Origin: Trichobilharzia szidati
Lineage: Eukaryota > Platyhelminthes > Trematoda > Strigeidida > Schistosomatidae
Direction of reading: 5' to 3'
DNA: 64,000 nucleotides
Assembly: GCA_944472155.2 (NCBI GenBank)
Contig: OX235273.1
Coordinates: forward strand, 104,616,582-104,680,581
Shown: positions 32,020-41,849 of the stretch, one piece after another
Position numbering within the stretch: the stretch's first letter is position 1
Layout: every line of letters starts with the position of its first letter
Made by a program: the position numbers and the translations under genes
Notes under the pieces: generated by a model
Database searches by the model: none
What the model saw: the letters and a program-made list of their open reading frames with translations, nothing else
What the model was told of the DNA's origin: nothing

Positions 32020-32395
32020 TTCAGGCAGTGACCTGGAGTTCTAGTGGGAAGTCGTGACCAGTAGGGTACAGCAAGTTGAAGATGAGGCAGTAACTCGTCG
32101 AAGACGACATTGCGAAATGGTCGCGCTACGTCATGAATTGGCAGAAGTTAGAATTTATTGGCCATTTGATCGGGTCCCAGTGGCTCAATGGTCTACGAGC
32201 TAGCTTTGTAACCAGAAGGTCCTGGGTTGGAACCCCGGTGGGTGCGTACTGATGAAGAGTCCCAAACTAGGACGGAGGAAACAGCTGTCCACTACTCCCA
32301 GGTTTTCCAGTGGATCTCTAACTGATGTCAGCTCATGATGAAATCCTGCAACCATTCGAACTAAATCCCTACAAAACCAATACTTGAACATGATA
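32020..32395 (+). mobile_element. SINE-B long form with 5' module
   Basis: A 5' module (GAAGTCGTGACCAGTAGGGTA, GGCAGTAACTCGTCGAAGACG) precedes the tRNA-like head (CAGTGGCTCAATGGTCTACGAG; GGGTTGGAACCCC) and the HHR-like part at 32243-32300. The GAAA strand is altered to GGAGGAAAC. The 3' end is CCAATACTTGAA. Confidence 0.7.
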
Positions 32396-32485
32396 TATTT
32401 CACTACAAAATAAATATAATAAAAACATTATGAGAGAAGAATGACAAAACAAAACAAATAATGTCAAAATGATAGTTAAATTTAC

Positions 32486-32685
32486 CTAGCTAGAGTTGAT
32501 TTCCCACTGCCTGGAAGACCACGAAGTAAAATCAAATACTTATTAGTCCATCCACAAGTATTTGCTTCATATAGTACACTTTTTAAACGCATAATTAGTG
32601 GAGAATATGGATAGTCAATCTTCTTGTCATCATTTGTTGATTTTAGTAATCCTGTTGGTATTAACGTTTGAAGTGTAGCTTTCAT
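32486..32685 (-). CDS. N4BP2L-like P-loop protein, start exon
   Basis: Encodes 66 residues plus two bases of codon 67 (AG|A, Arg). The ATG is preceded in frame by TAA, which fixes it as the first Met of this frame. Residues 56-64 are GLPGSGKST, a Walker A P-loop, inside LILLRGLPGSGKSTLAR, the hallmark start of N4BP2-like and related NTP-binding kinase-like domains. Residues 30-50 form a linker with a Trp (CGW). The donor CTAG|GTAAAT at 32486/32485 is strong. The protein should bind ATP or GTP; the substrate is unknown. A generic P-loop phosphotransferase is the alternative. The exon at 9395 continues it in frame. Confidence 0.9.
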
Positions 32686-32705
32686 TTGGTGTTATTGATG
32701 AATCT
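32686..32705 (-). promoter_or_regulatory. Splice acceptor just upstream of the start codon
   Basis: On the minus strand, TTGTTTTCAG (AG at 32705-32704) is followed by 18 nt of 5' UTR, ATTCATCAATAACACCAA, then ATG. It may be a normal 3' splice site after a 5'-UTR intron or a spliced-leader trans-splice site, which flatworms use; the sequence cannot tell these apart. Confidence 0.6.
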
Positions 32706-33530
32706 GAAAACAACAATGAATCAAAATAGCAGCTTTAAATATCAGAATAAAAAAGAAGGGGGGCGGGAGGAAATGAACATCATTCAACAACTAGCTACTG
32801 GTTACACTATTAAACTCGATACATAACACATTAGGAGCAACCAAGACAAGCATCAAACACACAAAGTCCCATCGTTTGTGCATAGGATAGGATAATACCC
32901 GGATACGCAGACTGAAACAGGTGGTTGTTAGCCTTAAGGAGCAGCTACCATCCCTCCCGAGTCTTCAACTTGAAGTCTGATTGATCTACAAGGGAGTGGA
33001 GCAGTTCCAGGAGCTACACATTCCTATGATTTCCCGTGATTAAAACAAGTTCATACATTTACAATTAAAAGCGTTCTCTGAGCTGGTTGGTTTAATCGCT
33101 TTTAATTGTAAATCATCCACCTGAGCTACAAATCTTCTCTATTATTTCAAGTTCATACATTATTCGATCCTTTAGAATTCTAGAGGCCATGTACACCCAC
33201 CGTATATTTGGAATCAGGTTTCCCAGCTCCTCTAGGCGTTACATAGACGACCATGTCCACCAATATGATCGTATGCGTTAGACATTGATATTATTCCTAT
33301 CACTGATGTATAGAAAATTCCAGCCTTTATCCGACAGGAACTTACCCGGTAGATGCTATGATGAATGTGTGGCCCCACATGAGAGCGTTTCGAGAAGAAC
33401 ACCAAAGTCTACCCACCCTCCAACCGTACCGGGTCGTTCATGTGGGGTAAGGGCACCTTTCAAGTTACTAAGTACAACTTAAAATAAAGAAAGTCTACAA
33501 ACTAAACAACCCCCTCGTGTCACTTCGCTC
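32706..33530. other. Upstream region of the N4BP2L-like start exon
   Basis: No exon recognised. Contains a perfect 16-bp inverted repeat, TTTACAATTAAAAGCG (33058-33073) and its inverse (33098-33113), around a PLE-2 terminal fragment (TTCTCTGAGCTGGTTGGTTT). A repeat-like block with AGAGCGTTTCGAGAAGAACACC is also present. A promoter could be here but no motif supports one. Confidence 0.4.
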
Positions 33531-33539
33531 TGTATCAAT

Positions 33540-34000
33540 CGATTCAACAGCTCCTGTAGAATCAATTATATATTGGCCCTTGCTATAAGAACTTAATTTT
33601 TCCTGCTCGGGAACACACACTAGTAGTGTATGGCTAAATAAAAGTGCAGCAAAAACACAACCAACAGTTCGATGCAGTGATTAGATCGCCTGATCTAAAC
33701 CGATCATCACACAAAGACAACTAACTGTAGAAGAATCTTTTTCTATCATCATCTATCCGGTAGACAATAAGTTGTCGAATGCCTCTAGATAATCAATCAT
33801 GTAAGAAAGACAACACCGGAGCTCTGTATGCAAAAGAAACAGGTCCCCATCTGGTGTGTAGCCTATAAATTCATAAGTTCTGTATTATCTGTTTTTTCTT
33901 AATTCATCTCATATTCAATCAGTTTAGTGTTCTATTGATGCATATTATCATTCAAGAACGCCTTTTTGGATCGTAACCCATTGGATCTTAACATTAAGAT
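33540..34000 (+). pseudogene. PLE-5 GIY-YIG remnant, heavily decayed
   Basis: Aligns by eye to 11440-11790: CAATCGATTCAACAGCTCCTGTAG (the C-x-C-G lead-in), ATATATTGGCCCTTGC (YIG region), GAAGAATCTTTTTCTATCATC (EESFSII), then GAGCTCTGTATGCAAAAG (LCMQK). Stops occur in every frame. Its 3' terminal repeat resumes at 34449 after a SINE-A insertion. Confidence 0.65.
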
Positions 34001-34159
34001 TGTTAATAACAATTCAATTGAATTTTAGATTTTCCCGTCGACTGATTGAACCGAAGTGCTCGGTCTCAGGTTGACATGTCTGTTGGCTTCTTATGCAGAT
34101 GCTTCGACGATATCTGGGCGTGTAATTAGAATGTAATTGGTGGATGGTGACTAGCAGTG

Positions 34160-34215
34160 GAATCCAACCAGGATGCGCATTTCGTCCTATTTGGGACTCG
34201 TCAATTAGCTGGATG
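34160..34215 (-). ncRNA. Hammerhead-like ribozyme, SINE-A minus arm
   Basis: Minus strand: CCAG, CUAA, UUGACGA core (C3 changed to U), GUCC-CAAAUA-GGAC stem II, GAAA, AUGCGCAU minimal stem III, C cleavage base, CUGG. Four extra bases lie between stem I and the core compared with the usual schistosome fold. Confidence 0.65.
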
Positions 34216-34364
34216 TACCTGCATTTCCCAGTGAGTGATGATGTTCCCACCGAGGCTTGAACCAAGTGGTCTAGTGGATAACGTTTTGGCTGCTGTTTGA
34301 AACTATGGGCACTGTGTTCGAGCGCCTCAGTGGGAACATCATCACTCACTGGGAAATGGAGGTA

Positions 34365-34415
34365 CATCCAGCTAGTTGACGAGTCCCAAATAGGACGAAA
34401 TGCGCATCCTGGCTG
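34365..34415 (+). ncRNA. Hammerhead-like ribozyme, SINE-A plus arm
   Basis: CCAG at 34368-34371 pairs with CTGG at 34409-34412. UUGACGA core at 34376-34382, stem II GUCC/GGAC, GAAA, then AUGCGCAU and C. The same stem I and core variant as the minus arm suggests the arms share one source. Confidence 0.65.
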
Positions 34416-34454
34416 TATTCCACTGCTAGTCACCATCCACCAATTAAATGTTAA

Positions 34455-34570
34455 TAACAATAGTTGTTTTTTAAACTACTATGAATATAAAACTGTAGAA
34501 CCTCATGAAGAAGACATTATCAGAAAGAATACTGTTTGTTCAGCACTAATCAGCCTTTTGAAGCTAATCT
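34455..34570 (+). mobile_element. PLE-5 3' terminal segment after the SINE-A insertion
   Basis: TATAAAACTGTAGAACCTCATGA and the GAAGACATTATCAGAAAG end match the PLE-5 ends at 11965 and 49005. CTGATGA is mutated to CTCATGA here. Confidence 0.6.
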
Positions 34571-34799
34571 AAGAACATGTTTAAACATAGTATAGTCAGT
34601 GAATCAGACTAAAAAGGATATTATGACTAAACAGTCCAACTCGAATTAAAACAATCAGAAGTTACAAGTTTGATTGCCGATTGACATCAAATTGAACAAG
34701 CAAATGGTTATAGGATGAAGTTGCCTGCAGTCCCCGTGGTAAATCGTGACCAGTGCGGTTCACTAACAGGTCGGCAGTGTGAGGAAAATTCGGTCGGTC

Positions 34800-35140
34800 G
34801 GTCGGTTTTCGACATAGAACTTTGCACATATGTGCGGCAGTTCAAGTCGCCACTCGCCGCTGATGACACTGGTTGATGTGTGCACCGAAATCACAAGCTA
34901 GAAGTTGGAATTCATGAGCTGGCTATTAAGTCACGTCCCAGTGACTGACTGTAACCGGAAGGACGTGGGTTCGAACCTTGGCAGTGGGTGCGTACTCCCG
35001 ATGAGTCATAAACTAGGACGAAACAGCTGTCTGGTAATACTCCTCTCTGGATGGATCAATCGTCACCCAAATGATATCAATCCGTGATCAAACCTCGAAA
35101 TAAATCAAATCCCTACAAACAAACTTTTGAAAATTAAAAG
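34800..35140 (+). mobile_element. LINE-B 3' tip and SINE-B copy
   Basis: 34805-34860 is the LINE-B 3' UTR signature (minus). 34915-35140 is a plus-strand SINE-B with GGGTTCGAACCTTGG B box and HHR-like segment CCCGATGAGTCATAAACTAGG (core CCGAUGA, U4 to C) and GACGAAACAGCTGTC. Confidence 0.6.
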
Positions 35141-35519
35141 TGTAGAATTTGAGCACTTTAGTGTAGAAATACAGTCCAATATATCAGATTGAGTTCATTT
35201 GATAGACAGCACATTGAGTGACACAGTATATGATAAAATGGATGACGTTTTGAGCACAAAATGTATATTGATGCTCATCATCATAATCACCTCATATCAC
35301 AATGTATTCACACTTCACACAATTATAACTTTCTGTATAAAATCAATCAATCTGACTCCCTGCTGTTTCTTATATATATATAGCAACTTTCCATATACCC
35401 TTAGACCATGTGTAGTTTCATTTTTATTTGCACGTGTATTTGGTGCTGATACAATGAACAAAGATTCTGTGATTAACCTCGCCCTCACTCCACTTATCTA
35501 TCTATTTTATATATATATA
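35141..35519. other. No gene recognised
   Basis: AT-rich. The beginning (35160-35290) loosely resembles the foldback terminal-repeat style (GATGACGTTTTGAGCACAAAAT) but does not match its ends. The plus-strand open frame 35199-35663 runs into SINE-C and is not credible. Confidence 0.3.
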
Positions 35520-35752
35520 TACATATTTTCCTTCACGTTCCCAGTGAAACATAGGGCTTCAACCAAGAGGCTTGAAGTTTCTGTATCAGTGTTTATTTTA
35601 GAGGATGGGGTTGCTAGCCTCATACCCAACCTTCCCTCTACACCAGCATTATTTCTGGCTTAGTGAGGTAAAGGAGTGCGTCCGTGGCCGGGGATCGAAC
35701 CCCGGACCATGTGCATGGTCGGCGAGCGTCCTAACCGTTATATCACCGACGC
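35520..35752 (-). mobile_element. SINE-C
   Basis: Full-length minus-strand copy: tail hairpin (GTTCCCAGTGAAACA), body, and tRNA-like head with GGGGATCGAACCCCGG. ATCTATCTAT-like words on both sides suggest a TSD. Confidence 0.8.
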
Positions 35753-35814
35753 ACATCTATCTATATTACTTTTTAATAATTTAACCCTATTCTATTACTT
35801 ATTATTAATGTATT

Positions 35815-36000
35815 CCTTCACTTTCTGAGTGGAACATAAGGCTTTGTTAGCAATAGTTTTATTTTCACGGGGTAGGGCGGCTACTAGTCTCACTCTTACC
35901 TTTTTCTTCACCGGTTAAGCGAGATTTAGACGAGTGCATCGGCCAGAGACGTGTGTGGTTGGCGAGTGTCCGTTCTACCGCTCAATGCATTGCTGGCTGG
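35815..36000 (-). mobile_element. SINE-C, decayed
   Basis: Same order as 35520-35752 with many substitutions (TTTCTGAGTGGAACATAAGGC tail; CGAGTGCATCGGCC head). Confidence 0.5.
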
Positions 36001-36004
36001 CTGG

Positions 36005-36640
36005 ATTCAACATAGAACTTGGCACCGAAGTGCAGCAGTTCGAGTTACTACGTTCCAAATAGCACACAAAGGTAGACAAGCAAGTGAGTGAAGAGAACCA
36101 ATAGAGTTTTGACAAGTATAAGAGTGAAACAGAATGAGTAATGGTAGAAAGGAATATGAAAGATTACAGAGACTGAATACATTTGCGTAAGCCAGTGACA
36201 ACGATTTTGAGCCATGTCATCTATTGTCTCCAGCCATTGATTCTTAGAGTCCCGAGGGCCCCAACCCGGAAGTCTGCATCTCCCTACCTGACTCAGTTTA
36301 ACTGTCAAGGATTTCATGGATTGATGAGGCCATGTTTTTGTTTGGCCACCACTTACTCTTTTCCAACCTGCACCTATATCAGCTAGTAATGCCCGTCCGT
36401 CGGGGGAGGCGATGGCTAGGCATGCGCAGCACGTCACCTAGCCACCTCAGTCTATGTAATTTAATAGCCTCTTCGATTGATTTTCCCTCTTTGCCCAACA
36501 CTCTACGCCTAACGTCAACATTACTTACCTTATTATACCACCTAACGCGAGAAAGAGATCGTAAACATTTGTGGTCAAAAACAGACAACCTTTTCATGTC
36601 TTCAACTCGCATTGCAATGACCAAGACTTTTCATCCTAAA
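36005..36640 (-). mobile_element. LINE-B 3' fragment with two overlapping coding remnants
   Basis: Minus-strand readings at 36624-36379 and 36437-36048 join by one frameshift. The first has VFDHKCLRSLSRVRWYNKVS, VRRRVLG and LHRLRWLGDVLRMPSHRLPR; the second has GRALLADIGAGWKRVSGGQ, TWPHQSMKSLTV, VGRCRLPGWGPRD and WLETIDDMAQNR. This is the standard C-terminal tail of a non-LTR RT protein. The 3' UTR runs to 36005. Confidence 0.75.
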
Positions 36641-36709
36641 TTATTTAACTTCACAGGGCCAATAATTCTAGGGCTGGCTAAATTCTTCGGTTCTAATAAT
36701 CTTTATTTT

Positions 36710-36945
36710 TTTCCTTCACGTTCCCAGTGGAACATAGGGCTACTTCAAGCTAGAGGCTTGAAGTTTCTGTAGCAGTGTTTTTACTTTTACAGGATGAGGT
36801 TGCTAGCCTCATGCCCAACCTTTCCTCTTTATCGGCTTTTTATTACTGGTTTGGTGAGGTAAAGGAGTGCGTCGGTGGCCGGGGATCGAACCCCGGGCTA
36901 TGTGCATGGTCGGCGAGCATCCTAATCACTGTGCCACCGACGCTT
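36710..36945 (-). mobile_element. SINE-C, well preserved
   Basis: Tail GTTCCCAGTGGAACATAGGGC, body, and head with GGGGATCGAACCCCGGG. A terminal stem CGTCGGTGGC/GCCACCGACG closes the tRNA-like head. Confidence 0.85.
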
Positions 36946-37439
36946 CTGACCCAAAATCTACTATCCTGACCTAGCTGAATTTATCGATTCTCCAAAACCG
37001 ACAAAGTTTATCTCTGAATGAGTTGGATTCACATGATAACACACCTATTGATTAGGTGTAATCATATTCATTCCAGCCTCTTACGAGACTAGAACTGAAT
37101 ATAAAACATCATCGTGTGGGGGCGAAAACTCAGGTAATCTGAGAATGAGTAGTAACCAAGAAGAGTATGTGTGTATAAGTGGAAGTTGAGAAACAGACTT
37201 CGAATAAGCCAGTTATGTATCTATCGGATAAAAAAAGGCTCGTGTAAGGCGCTTGTTAATTTGCATCACAATCATAGGACATGTATACTTGTATACAGCA
37301 GTTTGCTCTGTCTTCTACATAGCTGTAAAGATGTGGTCATTGAAAGTGAAGGATATTTCTGATAAGGTTAGGTGTCTTAAACCAATAGGCGTTTGCATTC
37401 TAACTCTCCTGTTAGTTAGAGAGCCAATGCTTTTCCTGA

Positions 37440-38375
37440 TTGCAGTAGATTCGATAATGCGACAAACAGCGGGGAATGAGGAAACAGGCATAAAATGGAC
37501 TCACACAAAAAACTGGGAGGATCTAGACTTCGCCGATGATATATGTCTGATTACCCACAAACTGGAAGATATGCTAGCGAAAAGCAACAAGTTCGCAGAA
37601 GAAGCATCAAAGATAGAACTTCAGGTGAATACAGAGAAAGCAGAGGTGATGAAAATTCCTGGGCAACATTGCCAACAGTAACAACAACAACAGGCAACAA
37701 TCAGCATAAATGGGAGGAACCTGAGAGAAACAACCTCTTTTACCTACCTGGGAAGCATCCTTGCAACTACAGGCGAACGAAACTGACGAGGATATCAAAG
37801 CAAGGATCGGAAAAGCAAGACAAGCTTTCACTACTCTCAAGTCTGTGTGGAGGTCAACAGAACTCACCATCAAAAATAAGATCCGGATTTTCAACTCCAA
37901 TGTGAAGTCAGTCAGTGCTACTATACGGATCAGAGACTTGCACTGGGCGTCATAAAGAGCATCTCAAACAAACTGCAGACCTTCATCAACAGCTGTCTTC
38001 GCTCAATACTCAAGATCAGATGTCTGGCCAGAAAAGATCAGCAACAGAGATCTCTGGCAATGGACGAACCAACCAGGAACCGATTGTGAAACAAATAGGC
38101 AGGAAGAAATGGAGATGGATTGGCTGGCCATACTCTGAGAAAACAATGCATCAAGTGACATCACTAGACAAGCCATTGCTCGAGTGGAACCCGGCCGAAA
38201 GGGAAGCGGTGAGTTGGTCGTCCAAGGGTGAGGGTGACTTGGGGAGGTCATGTCAAGAAGAGATGAAAACGTGTGGGCAGACTTGGAGCCAGGTGAAAAC
38301 TCTAGCAGAGAACCGAACGCAATGGAGACGCACGGCTGAGGCCCTATGTTCCCCTAGGAATTAAAGGAAACAATA
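37440..38375 (+). mobile_element. LINE-A 3' half, best preserved copy
   Basis: EETGIKWTHTKNWEDLDFADDICLI (FADD at 37529-37540), LEDMLAKSNKFAEEAS, then ITINGRNLKE-like, DEDIKARIGKARQAF, LKSVWRSTELTIKNKIRI, YGSETCTG, KKWRWIGW and an RGxLGRSCQEEMKTCGQTWSQVKTL tail with EALCSPRN. Reading needs four or five frame shifts. The 3' end is CCCTATGTTCCCCTAGGAATT followed by AATAATAA. The endonuclease and N-terminal RT are missing. The RTE-like call rests on the microsatellite tail and motif style. Confidence 0.8.
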
Positions 38376-38379
38376 ATAA

Positions 38380-39079
38380 ATTATGATTATAATATACTGA
38401 GGTTAGACGTAGAATAGGTGTTAGGTCAATAGGGGAAGTCAAATGATGAGGAGGGGTTGTGAAACCATACTGATTAAGACGGTTAGGAACAGATGTTCTA
38501 TGTCGAGTCTAGCTAGCCATTCCCAACCTCAAGGTGTTACAACACATCTGTGCAAAATGTTCTACTCTGGAACTCAGTCAGTCACGGTCGATTGAAGGAT
38601 TGAAATATCACTCAAGTTAAACTTCCTCATTAAGAAGATATTGACAACAAAAAATTCAGTTGAAAATCTAGCTCAAATGACACAACTTCTTTATCAAAAT
38701 AAAAAACAAAATCAAGCGTTTTTTTGGTGGCTAACTTTGATTATAAAACATACTCTTTAGAAGTATGAATGTACACAGTATGACCTGTATTTCTAATATA
38801 TCTATCAAAGGGTATATGTTGTATGAATATGCATTCCACTTAGACAGGTAACCGCTGGATGGTGATGATGATGTTAATAGATGAGGGCCTTACATTACTG
38901 TATTACCAAAATGCCAATATCAATATCAGAAATTATACCAATTAGCAAACTTTGAAGTTTTTTTTCTAGAATCATTTAAAAATAATCTATAAAAGTATGT
39001 TTGAATTAATCTCTACACCACCGCTATTGTGGTGGTGGTGGTGGTATGATACACAGACGACAATGTGCTCCAACGGTAT
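38380..39079. other. No recognised feature
   Basis: AT-rich; a short GGT microsatellite near 39016-39035. No exon or repeat family identified. Confidence 0.4.
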
Positions 39080-40545
39080 ATTGTTCTCACAATATGAATC
39101 ATTGTATTTGATCGTGCTAAAGTCGGAATACTATTCTCACAGTTCAATACTGCTGTATTAGCAATAGAATACTATCCTCCATGTATTTTAACACTCTATC
39201 TCATTTCGCTTGACATAAACAAAAGTCACATGCTCAGTGATTGGTTAAAGAATATAAACTGTATAGATATATAAATAGCCATTTGATCACCTGACAATAT
39301 ACCTTTGCTTCCGTGTCTTGCTGCTGCTGTTGTTGTTACAGTATGAGTCAGACTAATTGACCCCGCGAGGATGAGTAATTTAGTAAAAAAAGAGCTCAGC
39401 AATTGCACTGCACGTATTAACACACTACCACACAATAGGGTGGTGGGAGAGGATTAAAATTCTAAGAAGCAATATAGGTAGGTGGTGAGAGGCTGATTGC
39501 TAAATCCTTTGATCATAGAATCTACGTCCAACACGTGCAATAGGAATGACTCATCACTCATACCAGGAATATGGAAAAAAATATTACTACCAATCAAGTG
39601 GAGAGATGGAAAATAGTGGAACCATATATAAATGAGTGCGTCGGTGGCATAGCGGTTAGGACGCTCGCTGACCGTGCACATGGTCCGGGGTTCGATCCCC
39701 GGCCACCGACGCACTCCTTTACCGCGCTGAGCTAGAAATAATTCTGGTAAAGAGGAAAGGTTGGGCATGAGGCTAGCAACCCCATCCTGTAAAATCAACA
39801 CTGCTGCAGAAACTTCAAGCCACTAGCTTGAAGCCCTATGTTCCACTGGGGAACGTGAAGGAAGAAAAATATATATATATAAATGAAGTTGGAAAGTTGT
39901 GTGAGTGAGTACGTTGATATGATTATAATAATAAGGAGCAATAAATTGTGCTCGAAACGTGGTCATCAGTAAATATATATTACAGTGTAACAACACTGTG
40001 TGACTTTATCAAAATAAATTTTACCCACAATGGAATTATTCTACAACAGAGTGCACAAGTTCTATTCTTATATCAATTATGATAGTAATACTAAACCAGA
40101 ATTTGTGAAATCTCAGTTTATATACAACAACTTAATCATCCTTCTTCAGCATGAGGTAATTTTTGCATTGTCAAGTTGGCCAGTCGGTAAAGATAACAAA
40201 CGTGTGCAGATTGGTGGATTTGACAAGTGTGTGAAACTATAGGACCATCATGTGTTTGCATAATGAGAACGCTTATCACATTTGTTGTAATTTTTTCACT
40301 TCATGGGGATGGGTGAGGTGTTGGAACCAGGTCAATTTCTGTCTTAGTCTCTTATTCCTATTCAGACAGTTTGGATTCCTTTTAAGTGTGTGAAGTGCTT
40401 CTGTCATAAGATGTTCTTTTTGACTTTGAAATTTTTCTTGATGATTTCAATATTGTCAAAATCAATTTTGTAGCCTGATTCTATAGAAGCGTTTAGACCA
40501 CCACCTATGGCTGATGATTTTTCCAGCTTTTCTAGTAGTAGTTGC
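39080..40545 (-). mobile_element. PLE-6 copy 2, inverted relative to 12240-14380
   Basis: Carries the same internal words (GAATCTACGTCCAACACGTGC, CACTCATACCAGGAATATGG), the terminal repeat ending AAATTTTACCCACAATGGAATT (39980-40035), an open frame starting in it (40030, MELFYNRVHKFYSYI) and an inverted GIY-YIG remnant at 40400-40545. Together with 12240-14380 it forms a large-scale inverted repeat about 27 kb apart. Confidence 0.7.
39636..39874 (+). mobile_element. SINE-C nested in PLE-6, with TSD
   Basis: Full head (GGCATAGCGGTTAGGACGCTC, GGGGTTCGATCCCCGG), body and tail hairpin (TTCCACTGGGGAAC). The target word ATATATAAATGA is duplicated (39624-39635 and about 39875-39886). Confidence 0.85.
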
Positions 40546-40679
40546 CTTCTGCTGTTACACTATGATCAACAGGAATATAGAGTAATTAAGTTGTCGGAAG
40601 AGAATATTGACTCACTTAGCAGACATATAAGATTGATTTCAGGACTGAAACAAAATGACTTCAGCTAATGAATGAGCCG

Positions 40680-41000
40680 TTAAATATATCATGAAGAAGT
40701 ACTATATGCAGTTGTTTCATACTTGTTTGGGACTCATCAGTAGTATGCACCACCGCGTAATTATTTAACACCAGCCACTGGAAAGAAGTTAAGATTAGAA
40801 GTAATACGCCATTGGATCACATTCCAGTGTCTGAATGATATATGGGTTTGCCTAGTAACCTAAAGACTTTGGGTTTGAACCCCCTGGTGGTGAGTTCACC
40901 GGAGTCCGAAACGGGTGACTAACAGTACTACCCTCAGGTAGTTTTCAGTGGTTCCTTCTAACTGAAGTCAGTGTTTGTGATCAATCTCAAAATCTGACTT
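40680..41000. mobile_element. SINE-B inverted dimer, diverged
   Basis: A minus arm with the HHR module (40703-40750) and a plus arm (about 40800-41000) with GGGTTTGAACCCCC B box and ACCGGAGTCCGAAACGGG HHR remnant. Arm identity is low, so the dimer is old. Confidence 0.6.
40703..40750 (-). ncRNA. Hammerhead-like ribozyme with intact CUGAUGA core (SINE-B)
   Basis: Minus strand: UACUA (stem I), CUGAUGA, GUCC-CAAACAA-GUAU, GAAA, then a stem III-like ACAACUGC and UAGUA, which pairs with UACUA over five bases. Compared with the usual SINE-B stem I (GUACUG/CAGUAC) both strands changed while pairing held. Stem II is weakened. Confidence 0.55.
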
Positions 41001-41094
41001 CACTTTTTTTTCGGCTTTGTTTCACTTTTAATGAACTAACAACTAGCAATCAAACATTTGGGGTCATTGCTTAACTGACATCCTACTAAGATAG

Positions 41095-41370
41095 TAGAGG
41101 GCAATAGAATCTTAGACGTAGGTTTCGTCCTATTTTGGACTCCTCAGGGGGATTTTTCTTAATCCTATCCATCCAGGAAGTGATTGTGTGTTCACCGGGC
41201 CTCGGACTTAGCAACCATCAGGCTAACAGACTACTATTCAAGTCTCATTGGAGAATACTGTCACTCACTAGGGTAAGAGGCAGGCACGTACAGCTGACGA
41301 GTCTCAAAGAGGAGAAACTGCATGAGTCTTCGATTCCACTGTTGTTACCTATTATCAACCACATAATAAT
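41095..41370. mobile_element. SINE-A inverted dimer, diverged
   Basis: A minus arm (41100-41190, TTTCGTCCTATTTTGGACTCC) and a plus arm (41250-41370) ending GATTCCACTGTTGTTACC. No TSD recognised. Confidence 0.6.
41285..41332 (+). ncRNA. Hammerhead-like ribozyme with intact core (SINE-A)
   Basis: CTGACGA core at 41294-41300 and GAAA at 41314-41317 both fit the hammerhead consensus. Stem II GUCU/AGGA keeps three of four pairs. Stem III and stem I are eroded. Confidence 0.5.
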
Positions 41371-41509
41371 ATGTTATTAGACGAAACAGACCTACAGATC
41401 ATGTGTATGATCACTATTATCATTACTGAGGGAGTTTAGTTCAAGTTACGTCCCCACCTAATAGTTTACGGATTATCAACAGTGAGTTACCAGTAGAGTG
41501 TTAGACTTC

Positions 41510-41730
41510 ATCAGGACATCCCCATTTCACTTAGTTTTCTGCAGTCGTTTTTTAAGCTGATTTCGCGATTAATCATGAGCTTCCATTTCCTCCATAAACA
41601 CGAACTCTTCCATGTCACCCTCCCACACACACCTGACTCGCTTTTTCCCTATTCGGATTAACCACCCAAGAGTGTCTGATGATGAGTGATGTCACTCAAC
41701 GGTCTCCTCCTCAGCTCGTATTACTCATTG
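41510..41730 (-). mobile_element. LINE-A fragment
   Basis: Inverted C-terminal LINE-A segment (TCCATGTCACCCTCCCAC, TTCGGATTAACCACCC, GATGTCACTCAACGGTCTCC) parallel to 14640-14740. No tail. Confidence 0.5.
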
Positions 41731-41849
41731 TCGACGGTGAGTAATATAAATTAATTGACTGATTTATTATATAGTAACCGATATGACGATGAGTTAGCTC
41801 ATACTGCATTAGAAATACATTATTATAAATAGACTATATTTCCTATATT

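Larger units (their letters stand above)
9529..32485 (-). other. 22,957-bp intron of the N4BP2L-like gene, phase 2
   Basis: Bounded by the donor CTAG|GTAAAT on the minus strand at 32486/32485 and the acceptor at 9529-9530. The reading frame is continuous across it. Nearly all of the length is retroelement material in both orientations, so its present size is largely due to insertion. Confidence 0.8.
34014..34448. mobile_element. SINE-A (Sm-alpha-like) inverted dimer with perfect TSD
   Basis: Flanked by TGTTAATAACAAT at 34001-34013 and 34449-34461, a perfect 13-bp TSD. Inside: an extra inverted segment (34014-34130), a minus-strand SINE-A arm (from 34135) and a plus-strand arm to 34448. The plus head has CCAAGTGGTCTAGTGGATAAC (A-box region) and TGTTCGAGCGCC (decayed B box). 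The host site is the PLE-5 3' terminal repeat. Confidence 0.9.

Noticed and set aside
35199..35663. 154-codon open frame on the plus strand
   Set aside because: Runs into SINE-C and contains an AT tract; reading changes character at the SINE boundary.
39636..39712. Possible functional tRNA gene in SINE-C
   Set aside because: A and B boxes are good and a terminal stem forms, but acceptor and T-arm spacing do not fit a canonical cloverleaf, and the same head recurs at many SINE-C copies.
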